64,000 nt of DNA from CAYMYN01 sp964394665 (GTDB lineage Bacteria > Planctomycetota > UBA1135 > GCA-002686595): NCBI GenBank assembly GCA_964394665.1, contig CAYMYN010000003.1, forward strand, positions 124,001 through 188,000, read 5' to 3'. Both the position numbers and the translations under genes were made by a program. A model generated the notes under the pieces. It made no database searches. It saw only the letters and a list, made by a program, of their open reading frames with translations, and was not told the origin of the DNA. This document shows, piece after piece, positions 42,108 through 51,152 of this stretch (position 1 is its first letter; every line of letters starts with the position of its first letter).

Positions 42108-42806
42108 ATGGCCTTCATCGAACTGGAAGGGGTCACCAAGACCTATGGCAAGGGGGCCGCGCGCATCGTGCCCCTGGAGGACGTGACCCTCGGCATCGAG
42201 CAGGGTGAGTTCTTCGTGTTGCTCGGCCCCTCGGGGTCGGGCAAGACGACCTTGCTCAACCTGATCGCGGGCATCGACCGGCCCGACGAGGGCGCGGTGC
42301 GCGTCGGCGGCGCTGACCTGGCCGGGCTCTCCGCGGGGCGCTTGGCCGACTGGCGCGCGGAGCACGTCGGATACGTGTTCCAGAGCGCCAACCTCGTGCC
42401 GGTGCTGAGCGCCTACGAGAACGTCGAGTTGCCCCTGTGGCTCTTCGGTCTCTCGGCCGCCGAGCGCCACGCGCGGGTCTCCTTGGCGCTGGCCCTCGTG
42501 AACCTCGTCGACCGCGCGCGCCACAAGCCCGGGCAACTCTCGGGCGGCCAGGAACAACGCGTCGCGATCGCGCGGGCGATCGTCGCCGATCCGCAGGTGA
42601 TCGTGGCCGACGAGCCGACCGGCAACCTGGACGACGAGTCGGGCCGCGGAGTGCTGGAGCTGCTCGCGCGGCTCCACCGCGAACGTGGCAAGACCGTGGT
42701 GATGGTGACCCACGACCCACGGGCGGCAGCCTACGGCACGCGTCGTCTGCATCTGGTCAAGGGTCGGCTCGAGGCGGTGCCCGAGCTCCCGGAGGTCCGG
42801 CGATGA
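42108..42806 (+). CDS. ABC transporter ATPase, MacB/LolD type
   Basis: A 232-residue ATPase of the MacB/LolD/FtsE group that powers the two permeases next to it. Walker A is GPSGSGKTTLLN near residues 40-51, the Q-loop lies in YVFQSANLVPVL, the signature is LSGGQEQRVAIARAI (Glu in place of Gln after GG is unusual but acceptable), and Walker B is VIVADEPTGNLD. The H-loop is in VMVTHDPRAA. The gene begins three bases after the adaptor gene and overlaps the first permease gene by four. Confidence 0.95.
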   Translation: MAFIELEGVTKTYGKGAARIVPLEDVTLGIEQGEFFVLLGPSGSGKTTLLNLIAGIDRPDEGAVRVGGADLAGLSAGRLADWRAEHVGYVFQSANLVPVLSAYENVELPLWLFGLSAAERHARVSLALALVNLVDRARHKPGQLSGGQEQRVAIARAIVADPQVIVADEPTGNLDDESGRGVLELLARLHRERGKTVVMVTHDPRAAAYGTRRLHLVKGRLEAVPELPEVRR

Positions 42807-43942
42807 AGCTGTTGATGCTCGTGATGCGCAACCTCACGCGCCGGCCGGGACGCACGGCCCTGACGGTGCTGGGGATCGGCTCGGCGATGCTGCTCTTGGT
42901 GCTGGTCGAGAGCCTGGACCAGGGGTTGCGGCGCGCCCTGTCGGGCTCGGAGGCGGCGCGCACGTTGATCGTGTACCGCCAGAACCGGTACTGCCCTCAG
43001 ACCTCCTTCCTCCCCGAGCGCTACACCGCCGAGCTCGAGCGGGTGCCGGGCGTGACCTCGGTCCTGCCGGTGAAGATCTACCTCTCGAACTGCCGCGCGA
43101 GTCTCGACATCGCGGCCTTCCAGGGCGCGCCGGTCGAGCGCTTGCTCGCGGGTCGCGACATCGAGCTGGTCGCCGGCGACCTCGTGACGTTCGAGCAGGA
43201 GCGCGACGCGGCCCTGCTGGGCCGCGAGTTCGCGGCGCGGCGCGGGTTCTCGGTCGGCGACCGCTTCCGCATCGACGCCATCGACGTCAAGGTGGCCGGC
43301 ATCTTCGGCTCCTCGCAACCGGTCGAGGAGGGCGTGATCCTGACGCACCTCGAGTACCTGCAGCGCGCGGGTCCCGTGGACCGTCTCGGCACGGTCACGC
43401 AGTTCGAGGTCAAGGTCGACGACCCCGCGCGGGCCCGCGAGGTGGCCGAACGTATCGACGCCGTCTTCGCCGGCGCCGAGGAACCGACCGACACCCGCTC
43501 GCAGCTCGCCTTCCTCGAGAGCGCCACGCGCGACCTGCGCGAGATCCTGCGCTTCGGCCGACTCCTGGCCCTGGGCTGCGTCGCGGTGATGTTGGCCCTC
43601 GTGGGCAACACGATCCTGATGAGCGTCCAGGAACGCGTGCGCGAGATGGGGGTCCTGCGCACCCTGGGCTGGAAGCCGCCGCACCTGATGGCCCTGGTCG
43701 TGTGCGAGGCCCTCGCCCTCGCCGCCGCAGGCGCGGCCCTGGGGCTCCTCTCGGCCCTCGTCCTCCTGAACCTGACGCACCTCTCGATCGGCGCCGAGGG
43801 CGTCCCGGTGAGCTTCACCTTCTCCTGGACCGTCGTCGCGCGCGGCCTGGGGCTGGCCCTGGTGGCGAGCCTGCTGGCCGCCCTCGTACCCGCCTGGCGC
43901 GTCGGCCGGATCCCGATCGTCGCGGCCCTGAGGAGCGCCTGA
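42803..43942 (+). CDS. FtsX/MacB-type ABC permease (first)
   Basis: A 379-residue permease with one N-terminal helix, a large periplasmic domain (about residues 45-265) and three C-terminal helices, the MacB/FtsX layout. It keeps the cytoplasmic helix sequence VREMGVLRTLGWKPPHLM, which is the coupling helix to the ATPase. The periplasmic domain has a Cys in RYCPQTSF and another in YLSNCRAS, which are of interest in a metal-related cluster. Confidence 0.9.
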   Translation: MKLLMLVMRNLTRRPGRTALTVLGIGSAMLLLVLVESLDQGLRRALSGSEAARTLIVYRQNRYCPQTSFLPERYTAELERVPGVTSVLPVKIYLSNCRASLDIAAFQGAPVERLLAGRDIELVAGDLVTFEQERDAALLGREFAARRGFSVGDRFRIDAIDVKVAGIFGSSQPVEEGVILTHLEYLQRAGPVDRLGTVTQFEVKVDDPARAREVAERIDAVFAGAEEPTDTRSQLAFLESATRDLREILRFGRLLALGCVAVMLALVGNTILMSVQERVREMGVLRTLGWKPPHLMALVVCEALALAAAGAALGLLSALVLLNLTHLSIGAEGVPVSFTFSWTVVARGLGLALVASLLAALVPAWRVGRIPIVAALRSA

Positions 43943-43943
43943 C

Positions 43944-45128
43944 GTGAAGGCTCGCCTGCTGCCCTTCGACTACGCGGTGCGCAACCTGGCGCGCCGCCCC
44001 CTGCGGACCGTGCTCACGGGACTCTCCAGCGCGCTCGTGGCGGCGTTGCTGATGGCGACGGTGACCTTCGTGCGCGGCCTCTCGCAGAGCCACGCCCGGG
44101 CGGGCGAGCCGGACGTCGCGATCCTGCTCTCGCGCGTCTCCGAGCGCGACGTGCTGCGCTCGACCGTGGCCGCCGCCGTGCCCGAGCTCGTGGCCGCCTC
44201 GGTGCGCGGCATCCGGTCCTTCGGCGGGATCCCGGCGATCTCGCCCGAGATCCACGTCGGCACGCGCCTGCGCCTGGGGCCCGATCCCGGGCCCGACGCC
44301 GCGGATCCGACCCACGAGACCTTCGTGCGCGGGGTCACCGAACGCGCCTTCCTCGTGCACTCGAACGTGACCGTGATCGAGGGGCGCCCTCCGGGCCCGG
44401 GCGAGGTCCTCGTCGGACGCCTGGTGCCGCGCAAGCTCGGCCTGCCCGAGGAGTCTTTCTCTCCCGGGTCGATCCTGCGCTTCGAGCGCGGCGAGTTCCG
44501 CGTCAGCGGTCGTTTCGCCGCACCGGGCACCACCACGGAGTCGGAGCTGTGGGCCGACGTGCAGGACCTCAAGAGCTTGACCCGGCGCGAGGACGTCTCG
44601 GCGATCTTCGTGCGCATGGAGCCCGGCGCGAGTTGGACCGACCTCGAGCTCTTCACGCGCCGGCGCCTCGACCTCGAGCTCAATGCGATCCCGTCGGAGC
44701 TCTACTACGAGGAGCTGGCGGCCTGGTTCACGCCCATCCAGGGCTTGGCCTGGTTGTTGGCGCTCCTGATGGCTGGCGCGGCGGGGTTCGGAGGTGCCAA
44801 CACGCAGAACGCGGCCGTGCAGGACCGCGTGCGCGAGCTGGCGACCCTGCGGGCCGTGGGCTACCCGGGCCGCGCGCTGGTGCTCTCGTTGTTGCAGGAG
44901 GGCCTGGTGCTCGCGGCGGCGGGAGGCCTCGTGGGCCTGGTGTTGGCGCGAGCATTGCTCGGCGGCACCACCGTCTCGATCTCGATGGGCGCCTTCGAGC
45001 TCGACGTCGGTCCGCACGCCGTTGGGATCGCCTTCGCCGGCGTTCTCTTGATCGCCGCCCTCGGTACGCTTCCCGCTGCCCTCCGCGCGCAGCGCCTCAC
45101 GATCGCTCTGGCCCTCAAGGAGAGCTGA
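43944..45128 (+). CDS. FtsX/MacB-type ABC permease (second)
   Basis: A 394-residue permease with a GTG start one base after the first permease gene. It has the same layout of four membrane segments and a large periplasmic domain, and the coupling helix VRELATLRAVGYPGRALV. The two permeases are only distantly alike, so the pump is probably a heterodimer with one shared ATPase. In contrast to the first, the periplasmic domain has no Cys. Confidence 0.9.
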   Translation: MKARLLPFDYAVRNLARRPLRTVLTGLSSALVAALLMATVTFVRGLSQSHARAGEPDVAILLSRVSERDVLRSTVAAAVPELVAASVRGIRSFGGIPAISPEIHVGTRLRLGPDPGPDAADPTHETFVRGVTERAFLVHSNVTVIEGRPPGPGEVLVGRLVPRKLGLPEESFSPGSILRFERGEFRVSGRFAAPGTTTESELWADVQDLKSLTRREDVSAIFVRMEPGASWTDLELFTRRRLDLELNAIPSELYYEELAAWFTPIQGLAWLLALLMAGAAGFGGANTQNAAVQDRVRELATLRAVGYPGRALVLSLLQEGLVLAAAGGLVGLVLARALLGGTTVSISMGAFELDVGPHAVGIAFAGVLLIAALGTLPAALRAQRLTIALALKES

Positions 45129-45159
45129 GCCCCACCCCCGGAACACCTCGGAGACAACC

Positions 45160-45669
45160 ATGAGACACTTCGGACTTCACCTGCTGCCCCTGTTCTTGCT
45201 GTTCTCTGCATGCACCGCCGAGGCGCCGCAGGGGGGCCCGGCGAGCCCCGACCTTCCGGCGCGATTCTGGAGCGCGACCGAACCCGCCGGGGCCCAACCC
45301 GTCGCCCAGGTGCACGCCGCGGCCCAGGACGGCCAGCGGGTGGTGCTGCTCGGCGCGGTCGGCGGGGCGCGCAAGGTCTTCGTCGACGGCGCCGCCGTGT
45401 TCACGTTGGTCGACCCGGCCCTGGTCTCCTGCGTCGGTGACGGCATGGGCTGCAAGACGCCCTGGGACTACTGCTGCGAGGACCCCGACGCCCTGCGTCG
45501 CGGCACGGCGACGATCGAGCTGCGCGAGGGCGATCGGCCCTTGCCCGTGTCGCCGCGCGGCTTCCACGGCCTCGACCACCTCTCGATGGTCGTCGTGGAG
45601 GGTCTGGCCGAGCGCGACGCCGCCGGCAACCTGGTCGTGGCCGCCGATCGCCTGCACGTGCGGCCCTGA
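45160..45669 (+). CDS. PWDYCC-motif lipoprotein, last gene of the efflux cluster
   Basis: A 169-residue exported protein with a lipoprotein-like signal peptide ending LLFSACTAE. The mature part has a conserved cysteine group VSCVGDGMGCKTPWDYCCED (about residues 88-107), recognisable from a family of exported OB-fold-like proteins, mostly known from Planctomycetota, that I recall only as uncharacterised. It begins 31 bases after the second permease gene. The five clustered cysteines, together with the Cys-rich first gene, suggest that the cluster handles a thiophilic metal. That is inference. Confidence 0.75.
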   Translation: MRHFGLHLLPLFLLFSACTAEAPQGGPASPDLPARFWSATEPAGAQPVAQVHAAAQDGQRVVLLGAVGGARKVFVDGAAVFTLVDPALVSCVGDGMGCKTPWDYCCEDPDALRRGTATIELREGDRPLPVSPRGFHGLDHLSMVVVEGLAERDAAGNLVVAADRLHVRP

Positions 45670-45714
45670 CCGCCGGGCTGGAAGGTAGGGCCACGAGGTC
45701 GCAACCTGGGTCCC

Positions 45715-47193
45715 ATGCCGCTCTGCCTCCTGCGCGACGCCGGTTCGCGCGCCACGCTGCTCGTCTTCGCGCTGTACCTCGCTTCGACGGTCGGCGTCGG
45801 CCTGTGGGCGGCGCGGCGCGGCGAGGACAGCGAGGAGGACTACTTTCTCGCCGGGCGCCGCTTGTCCGGCCTGGCGATGGCGCTGTCGGCGGTGAGCTCG
45901 GGGCGCTCGGCGTGGCTGGTCGTGGGGGCGAGCGCGGCGGCTTGGTCGATCGGGCTCTCGGCGCTGTGGATGTTTCCCGGCTACATCCTGGCGGAGGCCT
46001 GGATGTTCGCGGGCCTGGGGCCACGCCTGCGCGCGCGCAGCGCGGCGGTGGGGGCGATCACGGTGCCCGAGGTGTTGGGTGCCCTACCGCTCAACTCCGA
46101 GGGTCGCGCGGGCGCCTCGCGCCTGCCGGTGCGGCGGCTCGCTGGGCTGCTGATCGTCGCGTTCCTCCTGACTTACGTCGCCGCGCAGCTCTCGGCGGGC
46201 GCGGTGACCCTCGAGGCGGTGTTCGGCCTGGACGGAGCGACCTGGGGCCTGGTGATCACGGCCAGCATCGTGCTCGTCTACACCCTGCTCGGCGGGTATC
46301 GCGCGGTGGTCGTCACCGACGTGATCCAGGCGGGCTTCATGTTGGTCGGCCTGGTCGCGCTCCCGCTGATCGGCTTGGCGCGTGTCGGAGGGTTCGGCGC
46401 GCTCGCGGGACGACTTCGCGAGCTGGACCCAGCCTTGCTCGATCCGGTCGGAGGCGCCCTGGCCCTCATCGGCGGGCTGTGCATCGGGTTCGGTTCGCCC
46501 GGCAATCCGCACATCCTCGTGCGTCACATGTCGCTCGGCGATCCACGCCAGGCGCGCATCGCGCTCGTGACCGGGACGGCGTGGAACGTCGTCATGGCGG
46601 CGGGGGCGCTGCTGATGGGGCTCGTGGGCCGCGCGCTCTATCCGCTGGCGAGCGACTTCGCGGGGGGGCGCAGCGATGGGCTCTACGGCACGTTGGCCCT
46701 CGACCTCTCCGCCGACTTCCTGCTCCCCGGCTTCGCGGGGTTCCTGCTCGCGACCCTCTTCGCGGCCGTCATGTCGACCTGCGACAGCCAGTTGCTCGTG
46801 ATCGCCTCGAGCTTCGTGCGCGACCTGCGCGGGACCTCCGCGGGCGTCGACCGGAGCTCGAGCGCGCGCGGCCGGAGCCGCATCGCGGTGGCCGCCACGC
46901 TCCTGGCCGCGGTCGGACTCTCCTTCGTGACTCGCCTGCCCCTGGTGCACGGCTTCGTGCTGCTCTCCTGGTCGCTGCTCGGGGCGGCCTTCGGTCCCGC
47001 CATCGTGCTGGTCTGCTACGACCGGCGCACGAGCGCGCGGGGCGTGCTGGCCGGGATGGTCGTCGGCGCCTCGATCGTCGCCCTCTGGTCCTACGGGAGC
47101 GGCGGCCGCACGCCCACCTACGAGCTGGGCGTGGCGTTCCTCGCGGCGCTCGTGTGCACCTGGGCCCTGCGCGAGCGGCGCTTGGGGCCGTGA
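45715..47193 (+). CDS. Sodium:solute symporter (SSS family)
   Basis: A 492-residue transporter with about 13 membrane helices, of the PutP-like group. Family signatures include SEEDYFLAGRRLSG-AMALS near residues 38-57, GGYRAVVVTDVIQAGFM with the conserved TD, GLCIGFGSPGNPHILVR (PutP-type GQPH-like motif with GNPH), and FLLATLFAAVMSTCDSQLLV for the second sodium site. The closest recognised members carry proline, but the substrate cannot be assigned with certainty. The gene is 45 bases after the efflux cluster and convergent with mutS, 18 bases away. Confidence 0.92.
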   Translation: MPLCLLRDAGSRATLLVFALYLASTVGVGLWAARRGEDSEEDYFLAGRRLSGLAMALSAVSSGRSAWLVVGASAAAWSIGLSALWMFPGYILAEAWMFAGLGPRLRARSAAVGAITVPEVLGALPLNSEGRAGASRLPVRRLAGLLIVAFLLTYVAAQLSAGAVTLEAVFGLDGATWGLVITASIVLVYTLLGGYRAVVVTDVIQAGFMLVGLVALPLIGLARVGGFGALAGRLRELDPALLDPVGGALALIGGLCIGFGSPGNPHILVRHMSLGDPRQARIALVTGTAWNVVMAAGALLMGLVGRALYPLASDFAGGRSDGLYGTLALDLSADFLLPGFAGFLLATLFAAVMSTCDSQLLVIASSFVRDLRGTSAGVDRSSSARGRSRIAVAATLLAAVGLSFVTRLPLVHGFVLLSWSLLGAAFGPAIVLVCYDRRTSARGVLAGMVVGASIVALWSYGSGGRTPTYELGVAFLAALVCTWALRERRLGP

Positions 47194-47211
47194 AGCGCGG
47201 GGGCGGCGCGT

Positions 47212-49875
47212 TCAGCGTCGCGCGAGCAGTCCCCGCAAGCGTTCCAGCTCGACCAACGCTTGGACCGGTGTGAGGTGGGCCAGGTCGAGTTTCTCGAGTT
47301 CGCGCTCGACGCGGCTGGGTGCCGCGTCGAAGAGGGCCAGTTGGCGCGGTGCGGTCGGGGGCGGCGCGGCCGCGGGAGGGGCCTTGTGGGCGGCGATGCG
47401 CGGCGCGAGGTCCTGGGCGTCGTCCTCGAGATCGCGCAGGATCTCCTTGGCGCGCTCGAGCAGTGGGCGCGGGACGCCGGCCAGGCGCGCCACGTGGATG
47501 CCGTAGGAGCGGTCGGTGCCCCCTTCGACGATCTTGTGCAGGAAGACGATCTCGTCTTCCCACTCGCGCACGGCGACGGTCTTGTTGCAGACGCCCGCGT
47601 GGCGCTCGGCGAGATCGGTGAGCTGGTGGTAGTGGGTCGCGAAGAGCGTGCGGGCGCCCAGTGCGTCGTGGACGTGCTCGACGATGGCCCATGCGAGCGC
47701 CAGGCCGTCGAAGGTGCTCGTGCCGCGGCCGACTTCGTCCAGGACGACCAGCGAACGTAGAGTCGCGTTGTTCAGGATGGCCGCGATCTCGATCATCTCG
47801 ACCATGAAGGTCGAGGCGCCGCGGCCGATGTCATCGGCCGATCCGATGCGCGTGAAGATCCGATCGACGACGCCGATGCGCGCCTCGGCGGCCGGGACGA
47901 AGGAGCCGATCTGCGCTAGCAGCACGATCAGCGCCGTTTGGCGGATGTAGGTCGACTTGCCGGCCATGTTGGGGCCGGTGAGGATCGTCACCCTGTGGGC
48001 GGAGTCGTCGAGCAGGCTGTCGTTGGGCACGAAGGCCTGCTCGGTGCCGCCGCGCTCGATGACCGGGTGGCGGCCGTCGACGATGCGGATCTCGGGGCCG
48101 TCGTCGACGGCGGGCGCGACGTAGCGGTGGCGTGCCGCGACCTCGGCCAGGGCGGCGAGCACGTCCAGGGTGGCGACCGCGCGGGCCGTCTCGAGGATGC
48201 GACGCACTTCGGCGGCGACGGTGTCGCGCAGCGCGTCGAAGATGCGGTACTCGAGGTCCCGCGAACGGTCCTCGGCCTCGAGCACCTTCTTCTCGAACTC
48301 CTTGAGCTCCGAGGTGATGTAGCGCTCCGCGGTCTTGATCGTCTGCTTGCGGACGTACTCGGCGGGCACGCGGGACACTTGTCCGCGCGGGACCTCGATG
48401 AAGTAGCCGAAGACCGAGTTGTAGCCGATCTTGAGGTTCGTGATCCCGGTGCGCGCGACCTCGGCGGCCTGGAAGCGCGCCATCCAGCTCTTGCCGTCGC
48501 CAGCGATCTGGCGCAGCTCGTCGAGCTCGGCGCTGTGGCCCGGCCGCACGAGCCCTCCCTCGCGCACCGTGAGCGGCAGGTCGTCGGCGAGCGTGCCGCG
48601 GATCTCGTCCACTACGTCGTTCAGGGGGTCGAGACCGTCGCGCAGCTCGCACAGGATCCCGGACCATGTGCCCTCGAGCTTCGCGCGCAGGGGCTCGACG
48701 GGCGCGAGCGATGCCGCCAGGGCGGCCAGGTCACGTGCGTTGGCGCGGCCGGTCGAGATGCGGCCGATCAAGCGTTCCACGTCGTGTATGCCTTCGAGCA
48801 GGGCGCGCAGGTCCTCGCGCAGGAAGGGCGCGTCCACGAGCTCGGCCACACCCTGCTGGCGGTGCAGGATGGCGTCCACCGCGCGCAGCGGGGAGAGCAC
48901 CCACTCGCGCAAGAGGCGCCCACCCATGGGCGTCGCGGTCGCGTCGAGCGTGGCGAGCAGGGTGCCTTCGCGGCGCCCATCCCGTTGGGTGCGCACGAGC
49001 TCGAGGCACGAGCGCGTCGCGCGGTCGAGCACGAGGTACTCGTCGGTCGCGATGCGCTCGATGGTGAGCACGTGCTCGCAGGCACCCTTCTGGGTCTCCT
49101 CGAGGTACTCGACGAGCGCTCCGGCGGCGCACACGACGGGGGAATCGTCCTCGAGGCCGTAGCCTTCGAGGGTCGCGACTTTGAAGTGTCGCGTGAGGGC
49201 GCGGCGCGCGGCGTCGCGCTCGAAGCGCCAGGGCGGCCGCTCGGAGAGGCGCGGGCCGAGTTGGCGGTGCAGCTCGGCGGCCAGCTCGGGCCGGCGTTCC
49301 TGGAAGGACGGCGACCAGAGCAGTTCGGCGGGCGCGATGCGGCCGAGCTCGTCGAGCAAGGCGGCCACGCCCAACTCGCATACGTGGAAGCGGCCGGTGG
49401 AGAGGTCGACCCAGGCGATGCCCGCCCGCTCGCCCTCGGCGAACAGACTCGCGAGGAAGTTGTTCTCGCTCGCCCGCAGCGCGTTCTCCTCGGTCAGCGT
49501 GCCGGGGGTCACGACGCGAACGATCGCGCGCTCGACGATGCCCTTGCTCTCGCGCGGATCGGTGAGCTGCTCGCAGATGGCGACGCGGTATCCCTTGTCG
49601 ACCAGGCGCAGGAGGTACCCCTCCATCGAGCGCACGGGCACACCCGCCATCGCGATCGCGCCCTCGCCCTTCGAGCGTGAGGTGAGCGTGATGCCCAGCT
49701 CGCGCGAGGCGATCTCGGCGTCCTCGTGGAAGAGCTCGTAGAAGTCCCCCATGCGGAAGAAGAGCAGGGCGTCGGGCTGCTCCTTCTTCGCGCGCCAGAA
49801 CTGCTCCATCATCGGGGTGTCCTGGCCGACGGAACGCTGGGCGGCAGGTCCGGCGACGAGGGTGGAGCGTTTCAT
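47212..49875 (-). CDS. mutS: DNA mismatch repair protein
   Basis: Recognises base mismatches and small loops and starts mismatch repair (887 residues; E. coli MutS is 853). The mismatch-reading motif FFRMGDFYELF lies at about residues 39-49 with the Phe-x-Glu pair. Walker A is GPNMAGKST near 633, the DEVGRGTSTFDG loop near 700 is Walker B, and ATHYHQLTDL follows. The C-terminal tail has the QLALFDAAP sequence typical of the MutS beta-clamp-binding peptide. A TAGACT box (49909-49904, minus strand) lies about 28 bases before the ATG. No mutL is near. Confidence 0.97.
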   Translation of the reverse strand: MKRSTLVAGPAAQRSVGQDTPMMEQFWRAKKEQPDALLFFRMGDFYELFHEDAEIASRELGITLTSRSKGEGAIAMAGVPVRSMEGYLLRLVDKGYRVAICEQLTDPRESKGIVERAIVRVVTPGTLTEENALRASENNFLASLFAEGERAGIAWVDLSTGRFHVCELGVAALLDELGRIAPAELLWSPSFQERRPELAAELHRQLGPRLSERPPWRFERDAARRALTRHFKVATLEGYGLEDDSPVVCAAGALVEYLEETQKGACEHVLTIERIATDEYLVLDRATRSCLELVRTQRDGRREGTLLATLDATATPMGGRLLREWVLSPLRAVDAILHRQQGVAELVDAPFLREDLRALLEGIHDVERLIGRISTGRANARDLAALAASLAPVEPLRAKLEGTWSGILCELRDGLDPLNDVVDEIRGTLADDLPLTVREGGLVRPGHSAELDELRQIAGDGKSWMARFQAAEVARTGITNLKIGYNSVFGYFIEVPRGQVSRVPAEYVRKQTIKTAERYITSELKEFEKKVLEAEDRSRDLEYRIFDALRDTVAAEVRRILETARAVATLDVLAALAEVAARHRYVAPAVDDGPEIRIVDGRHPVIERGGTEQAFVPNDSLLDDSAHRVTILTGPNMAGKSTYIRQTALIVLLAQIGSFVPAAEARIGVVDRIFTRIGSADDIGRGASTFMVEMIEIAAILNNATLRSLVVLDEVGRGTSTFDGLALAWAIVEHVHDALGARTLFATHYHQLTDLAERHAGVCNKTVAVREWEDEIVFLHKIVEGGTDRSYGIHVARLAGVPRPLLERAKEILRDLEDDAQDLAPRIAAHKAPPAAAPPPTAPRQLALFDAAPSRVERELEKLDLAHLTPVQALVELERLRGLLARR

Positions 49876-50039
49876 GGCTGTTCCGGCGAGGGCGGGGCGG
49901 GGCAGTCTACGGGGCTGCCCGGGGGCCGACCACGTCGGCCGCGCCGCGGGACCGGAATCCGTCCCACGCCGAGCTCGCGGGCGCTACCCTCTTCGGTCGC
50001 CCGCGGCGGGGAGCGCTCCCGGAAGCCGCGACCGAGCCC

Positions 50040-50462
50040 ATGCAGACTCGTTCGACCCTTCTCCTCCGGCTGCCGCTCGCCTGCGCGCTCCTGCTCGCGG
50101 CTTGCCGCACGCCGGCCCAGAGCGTGGAGCCCGCGCCCGGCGGCGTGCAGGTCGAGCGGCCGTCGAACGTCGCGGGCGGCGACCCCGCGATCGAGCGGCA
50201 TCTGGCCACCGTCCCACGCTCCAGCGAGGTGCGCGACGGGCAGCGGCTCCATCGACTCGATCTGGTGCACACCGGCGAGCGGGTCCTCGAGTTCGAGTAC
50301 TCGTTCGAGTGGCTCGACCGCGAAGGCCTCTTGCTCGAGGGGACCGAGAGCCCCTGGCGGCGCCTGCGGCTCGAACCCGGGGAACGAGTGCAGGTCGAAG
50401 TCACCGTCGTCGATCCCCGGGCCGAGTCCTGGTGCCTGCGGGCTCGCTCGGTCGCGCGCTGA
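50040..50462 (+). CDS. YcfL-like (DUF1425) lipoprotein
   Basis: A 140-residue exported protein with a standard lipobox (LLLAAC) in its signal peptide. The mature part includes VLEFEYSFEWLDREGLLLEG, which matches the YcfL family pattern of an edge strand and W/D motif, followed by PWRRLRLEPGERVQV. In E. coli YcfL sits with the peptidoglycan-linked LpoB; here no lpoB-like gene is adjacent. It is divergent from mutS with 164 bases between them and has no clear promoter apart from a TACCCT hexamer at 49985-49990. Confidence 0.75.
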   Translation: MQTRSTLLLRLPLACALLLAACRTPAQSVEPAPGGVQVERPSNVAGGDPAIERHLATVPRSSEVRDGQRLHRLDLVHTGERVLEFEYSFEWLDREGLLLEGTESPWRRLRLEPGERVQVEVTVVDPRAESWCLRARSVAR

Positions 50463-50694
50463 ACGGGGCCCGGGCGAGAACCGCCGAAAGCCGCGTTCGG
50501 TCCGAACTCGAGCCCGGCTGGGGGGCGGCGGAGCGCAGTCCCGCTCCGGACGTCTCGAGAGAAACCGATGATGGAGAAACCGGGTCCGCCGCCGAGCGGG
50601 CCCACCGGCCCGAAGGGAGAGCGCCGCGGTTCATGAGGGATGGGTCCGCGGCGCCCGAGGAGAACCGGAAGGGTCAGGGAACGGAACTCATGCT
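50463..50694. other. Non-coding stretch with repeats and hairpins before the first terminator
   Basis: No convincing protein gene. Seen here: GCGTTCGG at 50493-50500, a perfect GTTCGG-T-CCGAAC inverted repeat, a CGGAGCG/CGCTCCG hairpin near 50529-50547, two exact copies of GAGAAACCG near 50557-50580, and a CATGAG (50632-50637)/CTCATG (50688-50693) pairing that would close a loop just before the hairpin at 50695. It may be the first and most diverged of three RNA units. Confidence 0.4.
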
Positions 50695-50734
50695 GCGAGC
50701 GAGCCCGCCGACACCCGTCGGTGGGCTCGCTCGC
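50695..50734 (+). terminator. Very strong 18-pair hairpin
   Basis: GCGAGCGAGCCCGCCGAC (50695-50712), loop ACCC, and its complement at 50717-50734 with a single G-T position. It is followed by TTCG and not by a long T run, so it may be a terminator of the ycfL-like transcript or a stable RNA end. Confidence 0.5.
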
Positions 50735-50779
50735 TTCGTGCGCTCCCCGATCCGGGCGCTGTACGGGGCTTGTTTTCTT

Positions 50780-50983
50780 GCGTTCGGTCGAGCGCGGCGG
50801 CCGGCTCCGACCGCCGCAGCCTGGATGGGGCTGCGCTGGGGACTCTGGAAGCCCCGGCCCGCCGAGGACCGCTGCCCCGGTCCGGCGGTGCCCGAGGCCT
50901 CCCCCGAGACGAACGGACGCTGGGAACTCCGACGCCTCGAGAGCACGGCCCGCCGAGCGACGCTCGGCGGGCCGGCTCCTTTT
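50780..50983 (+). ncRNA. Putative structured RNA, unit 2
   Basis: A 200-base stretch without a protein gene. It begins GCGTTCGG, followed 14 bases on by hairpin A (GCGGCGG/CCGCCGC, 50794-50817), hairpin B (GCAGC/GCTGC, 50816-50834), then CTGGGGACTC, and a further large stem (GGACCG/CGGTCC inside CCGCC/GGCGG, near 50860-50887). CGTTCG at the start can pair with CGAACG near 50920 to close the whole fold. It ends in a perfect 13-pair terminator hairpin (50946-50974) and TTTT. The same order of elements recurs in unit 3. Confidence 0.4.
50946..50983 (+). terminator. Rho-independent terminator of RNA unit 2
   Basis: CGGCCCGCCGAGC (50946-50958), a three-base loop and its exact complement (50962-50974), followed by GCTCCTTTT. 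This is an ideal intrinsic terminator for a high-GC genome, yet no protein gene ends before it. Confidence 0.65.
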
Positions 50984-51034
50984 CCGTCCCTCCACCGCCC
51001 CTCCTGTGAGTTCTCGGAGCCCGAACCGGATTCT

Positions 51035-51152
51035 GCGTTCGGATCCGGCGACCGCGCGGCTGGGCCGGTCGCAGCGCAAGCTGTGCTGGGGATCCAACTC
51101 TTCTCGATGCCGCGCGCCCGACGGAGATCGCTCCGTCGGGCGCGTTCTCTTT
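51035..51152 (+). ncRNA. Putative structured RNA, unit 3
   Basis: Shorter relative of unit 2. GCGTTCGG (51035-51042) is followed 13 bases on by hairpin A (GCGACCG/CGGTCGC, 51048-51072), hairpin B (CGCAGC/GCTGTG with a GCAA loop, 51070-51085) and CTGGGGATCC. The bases of hairpin A differ from those in unit 2 but the pairing is kept, and hairpin B keeps its pairing through a G-U pair. It ends in a perfect 14-pair hairpin (51113-51144) and TTCTCTTT. The epimerase gene starts 17 bases after it. Confidence 0.4.
51113..51152 (+). terminator. Rho-independent terminator of RNA unit 3
   Basis: CGCGCCCGACGGAG (51113-51126), loop ATCG and its exact complement (51131-51144), followed by TTCTCTTT. It stands just before the epimerase gene and would block read-through, so that gene must have its own promoter: TAGGCT at 51154-51159 is nine bases before its ATG. 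Confidence 0.65.

Noticed and set aside
42413..42720. Small open frames opposite the ABC ATPase
   Set aside because: They are antisense to the signature and Walker B motifs of a certain gene and show no protein-like features.
50493..50560. Full member (unit 1) of the tandem RNA family
   Set aside because: It shares GCGTTCGG and CGGCTGGG but hairpins A and B do not line up, so it was not called as an RNA gene.
50600..50734. Possible signal recognition particle RNA (GGTCAGG and GGAAG near 50661-50680)
   Set aside because: The order and spacing of these short words do not match the conserved SRP hairpin.
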